Below, piece by piece: positions 32,922 through 42,481 of a stretch of 64,000 nucleotides of DNA. The notes under the pieces were generated by a model. It ran no database searches. It was not told the DNA's origin and saw only the letters and a program-made list of their open reading frames with translations. This stretch comes from Sphingopyxis panaciterrae (lineage in GTDB: Bacteria > Pseudomonadota > Alphaproteobacteria > Sphingomonadales > Sphingomonadaceae): positions 1-64,000 of the forward strand of contig NZ_JAASQN010000002.1 of NCBI RefSeq assembly GCF_011762125.1, given 5' to 3'. Position 1 is the stretch's first letter; each line of letters opens with the position of its first letter. The translations under genes and the position numbers were made by a program.

Positions 32922-35384
32922 TCAATAGGCGATATCGATCGCCACCCGCAGCGTACGCGGCCGCAGCGGGGTCAGGAAGCCGGCGCTGCCCTCAACAAAA
33001 GGCGTGCCGAGCGCGAAGCGGTTGCCGCGCGAATCGAAGAGGTTGGTGACGGTCAGCGACAGCCCGCGCCGTTCGTTGCCGAGCCGCGCGGCAAGGCCGG
33101 TGTCGAGATATTTGCCCTGACCCTCGCCCAGGATCGGACCGATACCGAGCCGCGACGGGCCGACATAATTGGCCCAGCCGTTAAGCCGGAAATCCTCGTC
33201 GCCGATCGGCCGGGCATAGTTGAACGATCCGCGGACCGCATAGCGCGCGACGTTCGGAATCTGTCCCAGCCGGCCCAGCAAGACCCCCGTTGTGATCGGT
33301 ACTCCGCCATTGTTTCCGTCAGCGGTCGCCGCATAGGCAATCGTGCGCAATTCGCCGTCGAACAGTTCGGTGACCCGGCTGTGATTGTAAACCCCGCCCA
33401 ATTCGAGCGACAGTTCCGACGTCGGCCGCACCGCAAAGGCGCCGGTGATGCTGGTGATGCGGCCATCGCCGATATTGGCGGTGGTCGGGAAACCATTGGA
33501 ATCGATGAAGTCGGCCTGGATGTCGCGCCAGCGGCTGTGCGACACGGCGATACTGGCGTCGAACGGCGTGCGGCCCTTTTCACCGAACCGGATGCCGCCT
33601 TCCCAGGTCTGGACCTGATCGTTGCGGAAACGGCGGACGAAATTGTTGGAAACCGCGAGCCCGCCGGGGCGGAAGCCCTCCTGATAGCGGACATAGACGG
33701 TGAGATCGCGCGAGGGTGACGCGAGGAGCGAGAAGGATGGCAACAGGTCGGTCTCGGTCCGGTGCGCCGTGACCGCGCGGCCTTCGAACGCGACATCGAG
33801 CGGGACGTCCTCGCCGGCCCCGCCGAGGCGTGCGTGCGACAGGCGCAAGCCGCCCGCGGCGATCAGGCCCGGAAGTATCTCCAGCGTCGTTTCGCCATAG
33901 CCGGTGAATTCGGTGATCCGGTTGGCGACGCCGACCAGCGGTTCCTGGACCAGCGCGTCGCCCAGCTCGCGGCTTTGGCGGGTGCGATTGTCGAGAAAGC
34001 TGGCACCGATCACCCAGCCGAAACCATCGTGAAACGGGCGCGACAGCCGCGTTTCGCTGACGAACATGCGCGTTGCATTATGCTGGTCGAGAATGCGCGG
34101 CGGATCGCCCGGCTTCGTCGCATCGAAGCGCTCGAACAGGCGATGACTGATGAAGGCGTTCGATGAGCGGAAATGCAGTCCGTCCCAGTCCTTCATGACG
34201 ACGATGGTGCCAAGGCCATAGCGCGCCCGCGCATTTTGTTCGACCAACGAGTTGCGGATCAGCGGCGGCGCATCCTTGTCCGCATATTGGGCGTCCTTCG
34301 AGGTGATCGACTGATAGACGCCGCCAAGGTCGACCGTCCAGTCGTCGCCCGCGTTGAGCCGCAGCGTGCCGCGCCCGCCATAGACGTTGACGCGGTTGAC
34401 GTCATTCTGGCCGCGCAACGGATTGTCGATGTAGCCGCCGTCGCTCAGCATATAGCCGACGAGGCGAAGCGCATGGCCATTGCCGCCCAGCGGCACGTTG
34501 GCGATCGCGCCCAGATCGCCGCCAGGGTCGCCATGCTGGGTCAGCGACACGCCCGCGATCGCCTGTACGGACTGTTGGTCGGGGTTCGGCGGCGTGGGTA
34601 CGACGCGGATGATCCCGCCGAGCGATCCGGCGCCGTAGAGTGTGCCCTGCGGCCCTTCGAGAATCTCCACATTCTTGATGTCATAGAGGCGAAGGTCGGG
34701 ATCGGGCGCGTTATAGCTGAGGCGAATGTCGCCGAGATATTGGCCGACGGTCGCCTGTGTCGGGCCGGTGAAACTCGAATCGGCGATGCCGCGAATAAAC
34801 AGCTTGTTGCGCCCCGAACCCAGATGGGTCGAGGAGACGGTGGCCATGCGCGAGAGGATCGAATCCATCCCGCGCTCGCCGCCGAACGCCAAATCGTCGC
34901 CATCGAGAACGGTGGCGACGCCCGCATAATCTGCGTAGGGAATGTCGGTCTTCGAGGCGGTGACGATGATCTCGTCTTCGGGACCGGCGACAAGGTTGTC
35001 GGGCGCCCGCGCTCTCGGCGGCGGGGCAGGCGGCGGCGGGGAAGTCGCGCGCCGTGCGACCTTCCGCGGCGGCGGGCGGCGCTCGATCCGCCAGCTCGTC
35101 GTGCTGACGCGGACGATCCGCGCATCCGACCCCTGGAGCATCCGCCTGATCGCCTTTTCGATGCTCATCCGCCCGCGCACCGGCTTGACGCGCGATTGCC
35201 AAAGCCCTGCGTCGACGACGCTGATGCTGACCCCCGCCTGCCGGCTGAGGATCGGCAGCGTGCCCGAAAGGCTTCCGCTCGGCACGTCGAAGGCGCGCTC
35301 CTCTGCCGCGATCGCCTGCGCCGGAAGGCTCGCCAGCACCGCTGCAAGGGTGAGGGGAAGGGCGAGAGGAAAGGCGCGCGCCAT
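32922..35384 (-). CDS. TonB-dependent receptor with STN signalling domain (FecA-like)
   Basis: An 820-residue outer-membrane receptor: signal peptide (about 1-26), an STN domain (about 29-101, FDVPSGSLSGTLPILSRQAG) that contacts an anti-sigma factor, a proline-rich linker (about 103-128), TonB box DEIIVTA (137-143), a plug domain and a C-terminal barrel. It is third in an operon with an ECF sigma factor and FecR, so it should sense its own ligand and induce transcription. The ligand is not known; iron chelates are usual. I used ATG 35384; a TTG at 35390 overlaps the FecR stop. Confidence 0.9.
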   Translation of the reverse strand: MARAFPLALPLTLAAVLASLPAQAIAAEERAFDVPSGSLSGTLPILSRQAGVSISVVDAGLWQSRVKPVRGRMSIEKAIRRMLQGSDARIVRVSTTSWRIERRPPPRKVARRATSPPPPAPPPRARAPDNLVAGPEDEIIVTASKTDIPYADYAGVATVLDGDDLAFGGERGMDSILSRMATVSSTHLGSGRNKLFIRGIADSSFTGPTQATVGQYLGDIRLSYNAPDPDLRLYDIKNVEILEGPQGTLYGAGSLGGIIRVVPTPPNPDQQSVQAIAGVSLTQHGDPGGDLGAIANVPLGGNGHALRLVGYMLSDGGYIDNPLRGQNDVNRVNVYGGRGTLRLNAGDDWTVDLGGVYQSITSKDAQYADKDAPPLIRNSLVEQNARARYGLGTIVVMKDWDGLHFRSSNAFISHRLFERFDATKPGDPPRILDQHNATRMFVSETRLSRPFHDGFGWVIGASFLDNRTRQSRELGDALVQEPLVGVANRITEFTGYGETTLEILPGLIAAGGLRLSHARLGGAGEDVPLDVAFEGRAVTAHRTETDLLPSFSLLASPSRDLTVYVRYQEGFRPGGLAVSNNFVRRFRNDQVQTWEGGIRFGEKGRTPFDASIAVSHSRWRDIQADFIDSNGFPTTANIGDGRITSITGAFAVRPTSELSLELGGVYNHSRVTELFDGELRTIAYAATADGNNGGVPITTGVLLGRLGQIPNVARYAVRGSFNYARPIGDEDFRLNGWANYVGPSRLGIGPILGEGQGKYLDTGLAARLGNERRGLSLTVTNLFDSRGNRFALGTPFVEGSAGFLTPLRPRTLRVAIDIAY

Positions 35385-35386
35385 CG

Positions 35387-36316
35387 TCAACGTTTCAGCA
35401 CCCAGCCATCGCCCTGCCGCTGAGCCGTCGTTCCGGACAGTGCGGCAAGGTCGGCGACTGTCCGCGCGCGGTTCTTGTCGACGACGAGCGCGCCGCGAAA
35501 AGACACGCCAGCCGCTTCCGGCGCAACGCTAATCTTCAATCCCGCGGTGCGCTGCAGATCCTCGGCCACGACCGAGAGCGGTGCGCCATTATAGACGAGA
35601 AGGCCGGTTCGCCAGCCGCCGACGCTACCCGCATCGACATCGCGAACCGCGGGCGGCGCCTTGTCGTCATCGCGTGCGTCGATCGCCTTGCCCGCGGTCA
35701 TGCGAACATCGTCCTTGCCGGGATTGTAGACGACGATACCTTCGGAAACCGCGACCGATGTCGCGCGGTTCCGCCGCACGACGTTGAACGCGGTGCCGAG
35801 GTCGACGATCTTCGACGCGCCCGCTTCGACGACGAACGGATCGTCGTCGCGGTGGACGACGTGGAACATCGCCTCCCCCGACGCGAGGCGGGCAAAGCGC
35901 GGACGATCCTCGTCGAGTTCGATGACCGACGCGCCGTTGATCTCGATCCGCGATCCATCGGCCAGCTTGACCGTTCGATGTTCGCCTGCTGCGGTTTCGA
36001 TGCGGTTCGTGTCGCCGAAGAGACCAAGGCCCGACAGGCTGACGACGCCGACCAGCGCCGCGGCGATCGCACCGCCGAACCACGCCCGGCGCGACGGACG
36101 CCGGATTGTTTCGGGGCGAATGACCGGCGCCGCGGTTTTCGGCAGCGCATCGAGGTCGTGATCGAGGCTGGCGATCATGTCGTAGATTTCGGCATGGCTC
36201 GCGTCTGCGGCGAGCCAGTCGGCGAAGCCGTCCCAATCGGCAAAGCCGGGGTCGCGCTGGCGGATCAGCCAGTCGATGGCGCGGGTTTCGGCGATGGTGC
36301 GCGCGTCAGCTGGCAT
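35387..36316 (-). CDS. fecR: FecR-family anti-sigma/sigma regulator
   Basis: A 309-residue regulator: an N-terminal cytoplasmic domain that binds sigma (TRAIDWLIRQRDPGFADWDG, DUF4880-like), a membrane helix (about 85-107: FGGAIAAALVGVVSLSGLGLF), the FecR domain (ETAAGEHRTVKLADGSRIEI, then HVVHRDDDPFVVEAGASKIV) and a C-terminal DUF4974-like segment. It relays the signal from the receptor STN domain to sigma. I chose ATG 36316, overlapping the sigma gene by 11 bases; the frame is open to 36349. Confidence 0.9.
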   Translation of the reverse strand: MPADARTIAETRAIDWLIRQRDPGFADWDGFADWLAADASHAEIYDMIASLDHDLDALPKTAAPVIRPETIRRPSRRAWFGGAIAAALVGVVSLSGLGLFGDTNRIETAAGEHRTVKLADGSRIEINGASVIELDEDRPRFARLASGEAMFHVVHRDDDPFVVEAGASKIVDLGTAFNVVRRNRATSVAVSEGIVVYNPGKDDVRMTAGKAIDARDDDKAPPAVRDVDAGSVGGWRTGLLVYNGAPLSVVAEDLQRTAGLKISVAPEAAGVSFRGALVVDKNRARTVADLAALSGTTAQRQGDGWVLKR

Positions 36317-36827
36317 CGAACTGCCTCCGGACGTCGGCCAGCACCGCATAGACTTTGCGCAGATCAGCCTCGACGGTGCTCAGGCTGACCCCCATTTCGC
36401 CGGCGATATCGCGCTGACTGATACCATCGATGCGGAAACGGCGGAAAATCCGCGCCGGACGCTCGCCGGTGGCGGTAATCGCCCGTTCGGCGAGCGCGAG
36501 CTGCTCGCGCGAGATGAGCAATGTTTCGGCCGAAGGTTTGGGCAAGGCGGCGCTTTCGCCCCACGCCTTGTCGCGGATATCGCTCCGCTGCGTCGAGCGA
36601 TAGCGGTCGAGCATCAGATTGTTCGCCGCGCGCATCACATAGGACAGCGGATCGGCGATCGGCCCGGTGCGGCGATCGGTCAGGCGCATCCACAGGTCCT
36701 GGAACAGGTCCTCGGCCGCGTCGCCCGCACCGCGAAGGTGCAGGAAACGGACAATCCGGTCCCGGTTGGCGAGCAATACGCCTTCGATACCCTGTCCGGC
36801 GTCGCTTCGTTCATTCGCCTCTGTCAT
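36306..36827 (-). CDS. fecI: FecI-like ECF sigma factor
   Basis: A 173-residue ECF sigma factor with region 2 (DAAEDLFQDLWMRLTDR, DPLSYVMRAANNLMLDRYRS) and region 4 (ERPARIFRRFRIDGISQRDI, AGEMGVSLSTVEADLRKVY). It leads the cell-surface signalling operon. I chose ATG 36827; the open frame to 37016 adds a low-complexity stretch unlike any sigma factor. A FecI gene name is used by family, not because citrate is the signal. Confidence 0.87.
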   Translation of the reverse strand: MTEANERSDAGQGIEGVLLANRDRIVRFLHLRGAGDAAEDLFQDLWMRLTDRRTGPIADPLSYVMRAANNLMLDRYRSTQRSDIRDKAWGESAALPKPSAETLLISREQLALAERAITATGERPARIFRRFRIDGISQRDIAGEMGVSLSTVEADLRKVYAVLADVRRQFDAS

Positions 36828-37094
36828 CGATCGCTTTGTCTGGAATGCCGTTTGTCGCTGTCCGGCGCCGCTTGACCGCGCGCCGCCCGGCCCCCCGATG
36901 ACGCCGTCATATAGCGTCATCGCCCGGTCGCGCAACTGCGGCGCGCGACCGAACAGGCCCGCGGGCGGCGGGATACGGGAGGGAAGGGCGGCATATGCAA
37001 ACATCGATTTCTTCATTCCAAAGGTGCCATGGCAAGGGGGAAGCGAGGGTAGGAGGGGTGCTTCCCCCTTGCGGCAAAGTCGGCCCCGGGGGGC

Positions 37095-40000
37095 TTAGAG
37101 ACCGACTCGCAAGCTGGCACGGAACGCCCAGCCCATGTGGCTCTGCTGTTCCTCTGCGGAGAATTCACCACCGACCTGGAAGGCGGAATTGCCCGCGATA
37201 CCGCGGATCCGGCCGACCCAGCCGCTGGTGCGATCGTCGGGGACGAGGGTGAAGGGGGTGCCGTCCTTGAACGATGCGGTGGTCGCGCCGAGCGACCCGC
37301 CGACGATCTGGCGGCGGCCGCCTTCGATTTCGAAGCGCGTCCAGCCGTCATATTCATCGGTGCCGCCGAAATCCATGCCCAGCGCCACGGTGCCCGACAC
37401 CGCAAGCTCGTCGCTGTCGCGGCCAAGCACCTTGAGGTCGAGCGAATCCCCGCCGCCGGTTTCCTGATATCCCTTTTCGGTGAGCTTGTAATAATCGACC
37501 GCGACGACCGGGCGGATCGAGAAACCGCCGCCGGTTACCGCGTCATAGGCGACCGAGCCCGATGCCGACCACAAGGTGCCGTCCCATTTGCCGCGGATCG
37601 TCTTTTCGATATCCTCGGCGCCCGCTTCGGCGCGGAAGATGCGCGTGCCCTTCATCTTGACCGGCGCGCCCGAAATGCGGGCGTTGGCCATCAGGCGGTC
37701 CGAACGCAAGCGCCAGTGCAGCGCGCCTTCGAACTGGCTGGTGCTGACTTCATTGTCGTTGCTGCCGTTGCCGTCCTTGCCCTTGAGATAAGCGATGGAG
37801 CCGCCGAAGTTGCCGGCGTCGCTCTCGATTTCGGCGCCCATCGAAATGCCCCAGCCGCTGACGTCATAGCTGGCGGTGTTGCCGAGGCTCTTCGACGTGC
37901 CCCAGACGGCCTGGTTGATCCAATAGCCCCATTTGCCCTGGTCCTGATACGGCGCGTTGGGATCCTGAAGGTGGCGCGCCAGCGCGCGCGAGCCCGAGGT
38001 GACGGTTTCGAAAACGCCGCCTTCATGCTCGGGCAGCATCTGCTGGAGCTGGCCGCGGAACTGATTGCCGTCGGTGATGTCGAGGAACACGTCCTCGACC
38101 TTCTCGTCGCCGCCCAGCGCGTCGACGACCGCATTGAACGCGCTTGCTTCCGAGCGGTTGAGCCCGAGTTCGCTCGTGCTCTTGCGCGACACGTCGACGA
38201 TCAGCTGCGTGGCGTTCGACGTCAGCGTGCCCTTGTAGAGGAAGGGGAGGAGTGTCTGCGACGTGGTGAGGTTGCTCGCGCCGCTCAGCGAGCCCGCGGC
38301 CAGCACGATGTGCTTGCCTTCGGCATTCTCGATGCTCGTCAGCTTGAGCGCGAGCTTCGATTCAGCGCCAAAGCTGGCGTTGCCCGTTACCTGGATCGCG
38401 GTGCCGCTGTTGCCGTTGTCGAGCGTGACGCCCAAAATGCCCTTGTCGGTGACCGACAACGACGAGATGGTCGTCGCGCCGACGACGTCGAACGTGCCGC
38501 CGCTGACGGTAACGCCAAGCCCTTGCGAATTCAGAAGGCGGCCCGAGAAGACCGACGTGCCGCCGATGCTGAGCGTATCGGCGCCGCCGCCGAAATCGGC
38601 GACCCCGCCGAACTTCGCCGTGCCGGCCAGCGTCATCGTGTCGGCGCCGCTGCCGAACTGCGCGGTGCCGTCGTAGGTCGCGTCGCCCGACAGCGCGAGC
38701 CGGTTGGAGCCAGCGCCGAAGAAGGTGTCGCCCTTCATCGATCCGTCGGCGATGTCGAAGACGTCGTTGCCGCCGCCGAAACGGACGTCGCCGACGATGC
38801 TCGGCGCAGTGACGCCCGATGCGACCGCGGTCTGCTTGACCGTCGCGCCGCTGCCATTCGCGGACAGGTCGATCGCAATATTGCGGTCCGACGAAGCCGC
38901 CGCCCCCGTCGCGCTGATCGCGCCGCTGTTTTCGACGGTCGCAACCTTGCCCGACAAGTCGACGATGGCCCGCGCCGTGCCGTTGTCGCCACCGGTCTTC
39001 GCTGCGATCGTGCCGCTGTTGCGGATCAGCGAAACATCGCCGCCGGCATCGATGATCACGGCGGTCGCGATCGAATTCGCGGCATTGCCGCCGGTCGTCG
39101 CATCGATCTTGCCCGCGTTGCGGATTTCGGGGGTGGTCGCGCCATTGCCGATGCGGATTGCGGTCGCGGCGGTGTCCTTCGACTGCGCCGCAACACTGCC
39201 CGAACCGCCGATGCCGATGCCGCCGGCGATCGTCACCGCGCCGCCGAGCCCGCCGACCTGAATGGCGTTGCCGTCCTTGCTGGTATAAACACCATTCCCG
39301 AGCACCGAACCGTCGATGATCAGGCCAAGACCGGTACCGGTGCCTGCGACCGGGCCGATCGTGACGCTTTGCGTCGCCGAACCGATGCGGATGGCGGCGG
39401 CGGAACCGAAGGAGCGCACCGAAGCGGTGCCTTCCTTCGAATCTTCGATGCCGTCCTTGTCTTCGTCATTGTCGGTCGAGCTATTGTCCTTGGGCGGAAC
39501 GGCCAGAACGATGCCGCCCGCCACATTGCCTTCGATCGAGAGCGCGGGGCCGCCGATCAGCAGGTCGTCGGCGTCGAGCTTCGACGGATCGGACGGCGGA
39601 TTGACCATACGGTAGCCGGTGGCCGTCAGATTGCCCTGCACGACGAGCGCGCCCGAGATATTCCCGGCAAGCCGGACGGCCATTGCATCGACGCCGGTGC
39701 CGCTGATCTCGCCGGCAAGGCGAACATTGCCGCTCACATCCTGCAGTCCGATACCGAGCGCGCGGTCGCCAAGGACCTGGACGGTGCCGTTGTTGACGAA
39801 ATCGCCGGTCAGCGGACCGCCCAGGCGGATGCCCGCGGAATCATTGCCCTTGACCGTGACCGTGCCGCTGTTGGTGATATTGCCGGTGAAAGCGCCGCCG
39901 GTCGCGATGCCGACGCGGTTGCTGCCGACTGCAAAGGGGCCGTCGATGTCGCCGTCCTTGTCGATATCGGTCGGGGCATAGGTTTCATCGATGATGATCT

Positions 40001-40313
40001 TGCCCGACGCGGCATTGTTGATCGAACTCGTCACCCCCGCATTGGCGTAAATACCGGTCGCATTGTCCGCATTGGTGATCTGGATTGTGCCTTCGTTGAC
40101 CACCTTGTTATTGCTGTCGATGGTCACCGCGGTGCCGCTGGTCGGCTTGATCGATCCCGAGGAGGCAAGCTTCATATCGTCGGGCGCCGTCCCGCCCTTG
40201 ACCGTCGAGGTCCGAATGGGGCCGGTCTGTGCATTGCCGATCACCGTTTCGGCCAGGGCGGGGGTGGTCGACATGGCGGCCAGGCAGGTGGACGCTAGCA
40301 AGATCTTGCGCAT
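37095..40313 (-). CDS. Autotransporter (type Va) with repeat passenger
   Basis: A 1072-residue secreted/surface protein. Signal peptide (MRKILLASTCLAAMSTTPALA), then a passenger of beta-helix-like repeats (recurring units like IRNSGTIAAKTGGDNGTARA and VENSGAISATGA), and a C-terminal autotransporter barrel (about 770-1072) ending WAFRASLRVGL. Two acidic Ca-binding-like loops are present: DIDKDGDID (116-124) and DNDEDKDGIED (281-291). No protease or lipase motif is evident, so adhesion or surface coating is the best guess. It has no clear functional tie to the downstream sigma operon. I chose ATG 40313; the frame is open to 40421. Confidence 0.88.
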   Translation of the reverse strand: MRKILLASTCLAAMSTTPALAETVIGNAQTGPIRTSTVKGGTAPDDMKLASSGSIKPTSGTAVTIDSNNKVVNEGTIQITNADNATGIYANAGVTSSINNAASGKIIIDETYAPTDIDKDGDIDGPFAVGSNRVGIATGGAFTGNITNSGTVTVKGNDSAGIRLGGPLTGDFVNNGTVQVLGDRALGIGLQDVSGNVRLAGEISGTGVDAMAVRLAGNISGALVVQGNLTATGYRMVNPPSDPSKLDADDLLIGGPALSIEGNVAGGIVLAVPPKDNSSTDNDEDKDGIEDSKEGTASVRSFGSAAAIRIGSATQSVTIGPVAGTGTGLGLIIDGSVLGNGVYTSKDGNAIQVGGLGGAVTIAGGIGIGGSGSVAAQSKDTAATAIRIGNGATTPEIRNAGKIDATTGGNAANSIATAVIIDAGGDVSLIRNSGTIAAKTGGDNGTARAIVDLSGKVATVENSGAISATGAAASSDRNIAIDLSANGSGATVKQTAVASGVTAPSIVGDVRFGGGNDVFDIADGSMKGDTFFGAGSNRLALSGDATYDGTAQFGSGADTMTLAGTAKFGGVADFGGGADTLSIGGTSVFSGRLLNSQGLGVTVSGGTFDVVGATTISSLSVTDKGILGVTLDNGNSGTAIQVTGNASFGAESKLALKLTSIENAEGKHIVLAAGSLSGASNLTTSQTLLPFLYKGTLTSNATQLIVDVSRKSTSELGLNRSEASAFNAVVDALGGDEKVEDVFLDITDGNQFRGQLQQMLPEHEGGVFETVTSGSRALARHLQDPNAPYQDQGKWGYWINQAVWGTSKSLGNTASYDVSGWGISMGAEIESDAGNFGGSIAYLKGKDGNGSNDNEVSTSQFEGALHWRLRSDRLMANARISGAPVKMKGTRIFRAEAGAEDIEKTIRGKWDGTLWSASGSVAYDAVTGGGFSIRPVVAVDYYKLTEKGYQETGGGDSLDLKVLGRDSDELAVSGTVALGMDFGGTDEYDGWTRFEIEGGRRQIVGGSLGATTASFKDGTPFTLVPDDRTSGWVGRIRGIAGNSAFQVGGEFSAEEQQSHMGWAFRASLRVGL

Positions 40314-40551
40314 TGAGTTCCTCTTATGATCGCGATCGGGATGTCCTCCCGGGACAATCACAAGACGGAGACGCGGCGCTGTAGCCTTGAAAAATAATTC
40401 ATCTTTGCATTCGAACCGCAATTCGGGCGCAAGAAACGGGGTGCCTCAGGGCTGGTCGCGGAGCGAGAAGGTCGCGAACGGAAGGAGGCGGTTGTATCGA
40501 TCGGGGAACATGATGGACGGCCGGTTTCGGCCGGTAGCGGACACCAGCCAG

Positions 40552-40638
40552 ATAACCGTCGCCCTCGCGAAGGCGGGGGCCGCTATCGGACTTAAGCAAG
40601 GCTGCCAACGGCCCCCGCCTTCGCGGGGGCGACGGTAT
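40552..40638. repeat. Palindromic repeat, type 3
   Basis: Arms ATAACCGTCGCCCTCGCGAA... and ...CGCGGGGGCGACGGTAT. Left flank GGTAGCGGACACCAGCCAG and right flank GGAACGTCCGCTCTCCACCC are degenerate inverted arms (GCGGAC / GTCCGC). The 398-base gap between the autotransporter and the oxygenase contains only this element and its flanks; I see no gene. Confidence 0.85.
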
Positions 40639-40711
40639 TTAGTCGGCGTGGGAACGTCCGCTCTCCACCCCAAAGCCGCCATCGCCCTGGAATCCCATAC
40701 CCCGTCCGCCA

Positions 40712-41461
40712 ATGGTCCATCAGCCAGGAAAGACCCGCATAATCGTGATCAGGACGACCGAAACCCACGATTTCCGCCACCGCGCCGCCGCGCTCGATCC
40801 CGGCAGTCTGGACGAAAAGGGCTGGCACATCGTGCCGCGCCTGCTCAACCCCGAGACCTGTGTCGCGCTGCGTAACGCCTATGATCAGGATGACCTATAT
40901 CGCACCACGGTCGTCATGCAGCGGCACGGTTTCGGCCGCGGAGCCTATCGCTATTATCGCTATCCGCTGCCCGATATCGTCGCGGCGTTGCGCGAGGCAT
41001 TTTATCCGCCGCTCTCGAAAATCGCGAACCGCTGGTCCGAGACGCTGGGGCAGGCGATGCGCTTTCCCGATAGCCATGACGCGTTTCTCGATATCTGTCA
41101 TCGCGAAGGGCAGGGGCGCCCGACGCCGCTTTTGCTCCGTTATGGCGCCGGCGACTATAATTGCTTGCACCAGGACCTCTACGGTGCGGTGCATTTTCCG
41201 TTTCAGATAGCGGTGTTACTTTCCGAAGCTGGTGCAGAGTATGATGGCGGCGAATTCATCCTCACCGAACAGCGCCCGCGCATGCAATCGCGCGCGCATG
41301 TCGTGCCGCTGCGGCAGGGGGACGCGGTCATCTTCGCGGTCAACGAGGCGCTGCGGATCGGAACGCGCGGGCCATATCGGGTCAAGTTACGCCATGGCGT
41401 CAGCGAAATTCGCGGCGGCGAACGGTTTACACTCGGCGTGATCTTTCACGACGCCTCATGA
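40712..41461 (+). CDS. 2-oxoglutarate/Fe(II) oxygenase (prolyl-hydroxylase-like)
   Basis: A 249-residue protein of the 2OG-Fe(II) oxygenase fold. The metal motif HxD lies in NCLHQDLYGAVHF, the distal His in KLRHGVSEIRGGERFTLGVI, where a conserved Arg would bind 2-oxoglutarate. The segment GGEFILTEQRPRMQSRA is a hallmark of an uncharacterised bacterial subfamily. Substrate unknown. The start is uncertain: ATG 40712 has no good ribosome site, and GTG 40745 is an alternative. Convergent with the GST gene by a 6-base overlap. Confidence 0.82.
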   Translation: MVHQPGKTRIIVIRTTETHDFRHRAAALDPGSLDEKGWHIVPRLLNPETCVALRNAYDQDDLYRTTVVMQRHGFGRGAYRYYRYPLPDIVAALREAFYPPLSKIANRWSETLGQAMRFPDSHDAFLDICHREGQGRPTPLLLRYGAGDYNCLHQDLYGAVHFPFQIAVLLSEAGAEYDGGEFILTEQRPRMQSRAHVVPLRQGDAVIFAVNEALRIGTRGPYRVKLRHGVSEIRGGERFTLGVIFHDAS

Positions 41462-42109
41462 CGAAAGCGGAGACTGCGGCCTGTCCTTGTCCGCCGCCCG
41501 GAAATGGTCGATCTGGTCGGCGCGGGCCTTTTTGAACGCCGGCCGGCCGGTGATGCGCGCAACATAGGCTTCGGTCGCCGGACGATCGCCGAACGAGCGA
41601 ACGTCCGAAACCCGGAGCACATCCGCCATCAGCAGATCAGCCACGGTGAAACGGCCGGCGGCGAGCCATTCGCGATCGCCGAATATCGTTTCGAGCTGGT
41701 CGAGCCGTTGCCCCATCCATCCGCGCAGGCCGTTATCGGGATCGCCGCATATCTTCAGGAACCACCACGGTACGCTGACCATCTCGATCGAGTTGAGCGC
41801 AGCGATCGTCCACTGCAGCACCTCGGCCTCGCCCGCCGGGTCGTGCGGCATCAGCTTCTCGCTTTTCCGCGCCAGATACAGCAACCCCGCGCCGCTTTCG
41901 AACAGGTCCACGCCTCCGTCGCGCAGGAACGGGACCTGGCCGAACGGCTGTTGAGCAAGATGGTTGGTTTCGCGGCCATCGAACGGCACCGTCCGAACCG
42001 CATAGGCCAGACCGGCCTCTTCACACGCCCACCGCAGCCTGAGATCGCGCACGAAACCGCGCGGCCCTTCGGGCACCCAGTCATAGGTCCAGATCGTCAG
42101 TTCGCTCAT
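41456..42109 (-). CDS. Glutathione S-transferase family protein
   Basis: A 217-residue GST-fold protein: thioredoxin-like N-domain with the cis-Pro segment QPFGQVPFLRDGGVDLFESG and a helical C-domain containing GRFTVADLLMADVLRVS. The catalytic residue is not obvious; the N-terminus reads WTYDWVPEGPRGFVRDLRLR. Substrate unknown. It converges on the oxygenase gene. Confidence 0.85.
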   Translation of the reverse strand: MSELTIWTYDWVPEGPRGFVRDLRLRWACEEAGLAYAVRTVPFDGRETNHLAQQPFGQVPFLRDGGVDLFESGAGLLYLARKSEKLMPHDPAGEAEVLQWTIAALNSIEMVSVPWWFLKICGDPDNGLRGWMGQRLDQLETIFGDREWLAAGRFTVADLLMADVLRVSDVRSFGDRPATEAYVARITGRPAFKKARADQIDHFRAADKDRPQSPLSS

Positions 42110-42222
42110 CGCGGCAAGCCTTTCCTACAGGTTCGGATCTGCAATAATCGTCAGGGCGAGCGGAGGTTCCGGTGGTATCGATGCGACGACAGCTATCGGC
42201 CGGAAGCTGCCGTCCCGTCCAT

Positions 42223-42336
42223 CGTCACCCCGGACTTGATCCGGGGTCCCGCTGGATGTCGAAACCTGCGCTATCCTCAAAAAAGCGGGATCCCGGGTCA
42301 AGGCGGAAGAGCCACGGGTCTCCTCCGCGGATGACG
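42223..42336. repeat. Palindromic repeat, type 2, interrupted by a nested hairpin
   Basis: The left arm (42223-42253) is like the other type 2 copies. The right arm is split after TCAAG by 26 bases (42303-42328) that themselves form GCGGA / TCCGC and GAG / CTC pairs, then resumes as GGATGACG. The right flank CGCCCGCTCCCCACCCCAAT matches the flanks at 32880 and 47793. Confidence 0.75.
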
Positions 42337-42391
42337 AAGCTGTAGAAAGCGACGCCCGCTCCCCACCCCAATGCCGGCCGTCGTCATCATC

Positions 42392-42481
42392 TGGCGGACA
42401 GGGTGGGATTCGAACCCACGGTGAGCTTGCACCCACGGCGGTTTTCAAGACCGCTGCCTTAAACCACTCGGCCACCTGTCC
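42392..42481 (-). tRNA. tRNA-Ser (anticodon TGA)
   Basis: Read on the minus strand: acceptor GGACAGG / CCTGTCC, anticodon stem GCGGT / ACCGC with loop CTTGAAA (anticodon TGA), a long class II variable arm and T-arm GTGGG-TTCGAAT-CCCAC. The discriminator is G and CCA is encoded. 90 bases. Confidence 0.96.

Noticed and set aside
37137..40298. 1053-residue plus-strand open frame opposite the autotransporter
   Set aside because: No signal peptide or domain; composition (Arg/Asp/Val) is what antisense of a Gly/Ala/Thr-rich GC-rich gene gives. The minus-strand frame has a signal peptide, repeats and a terminal barrel.
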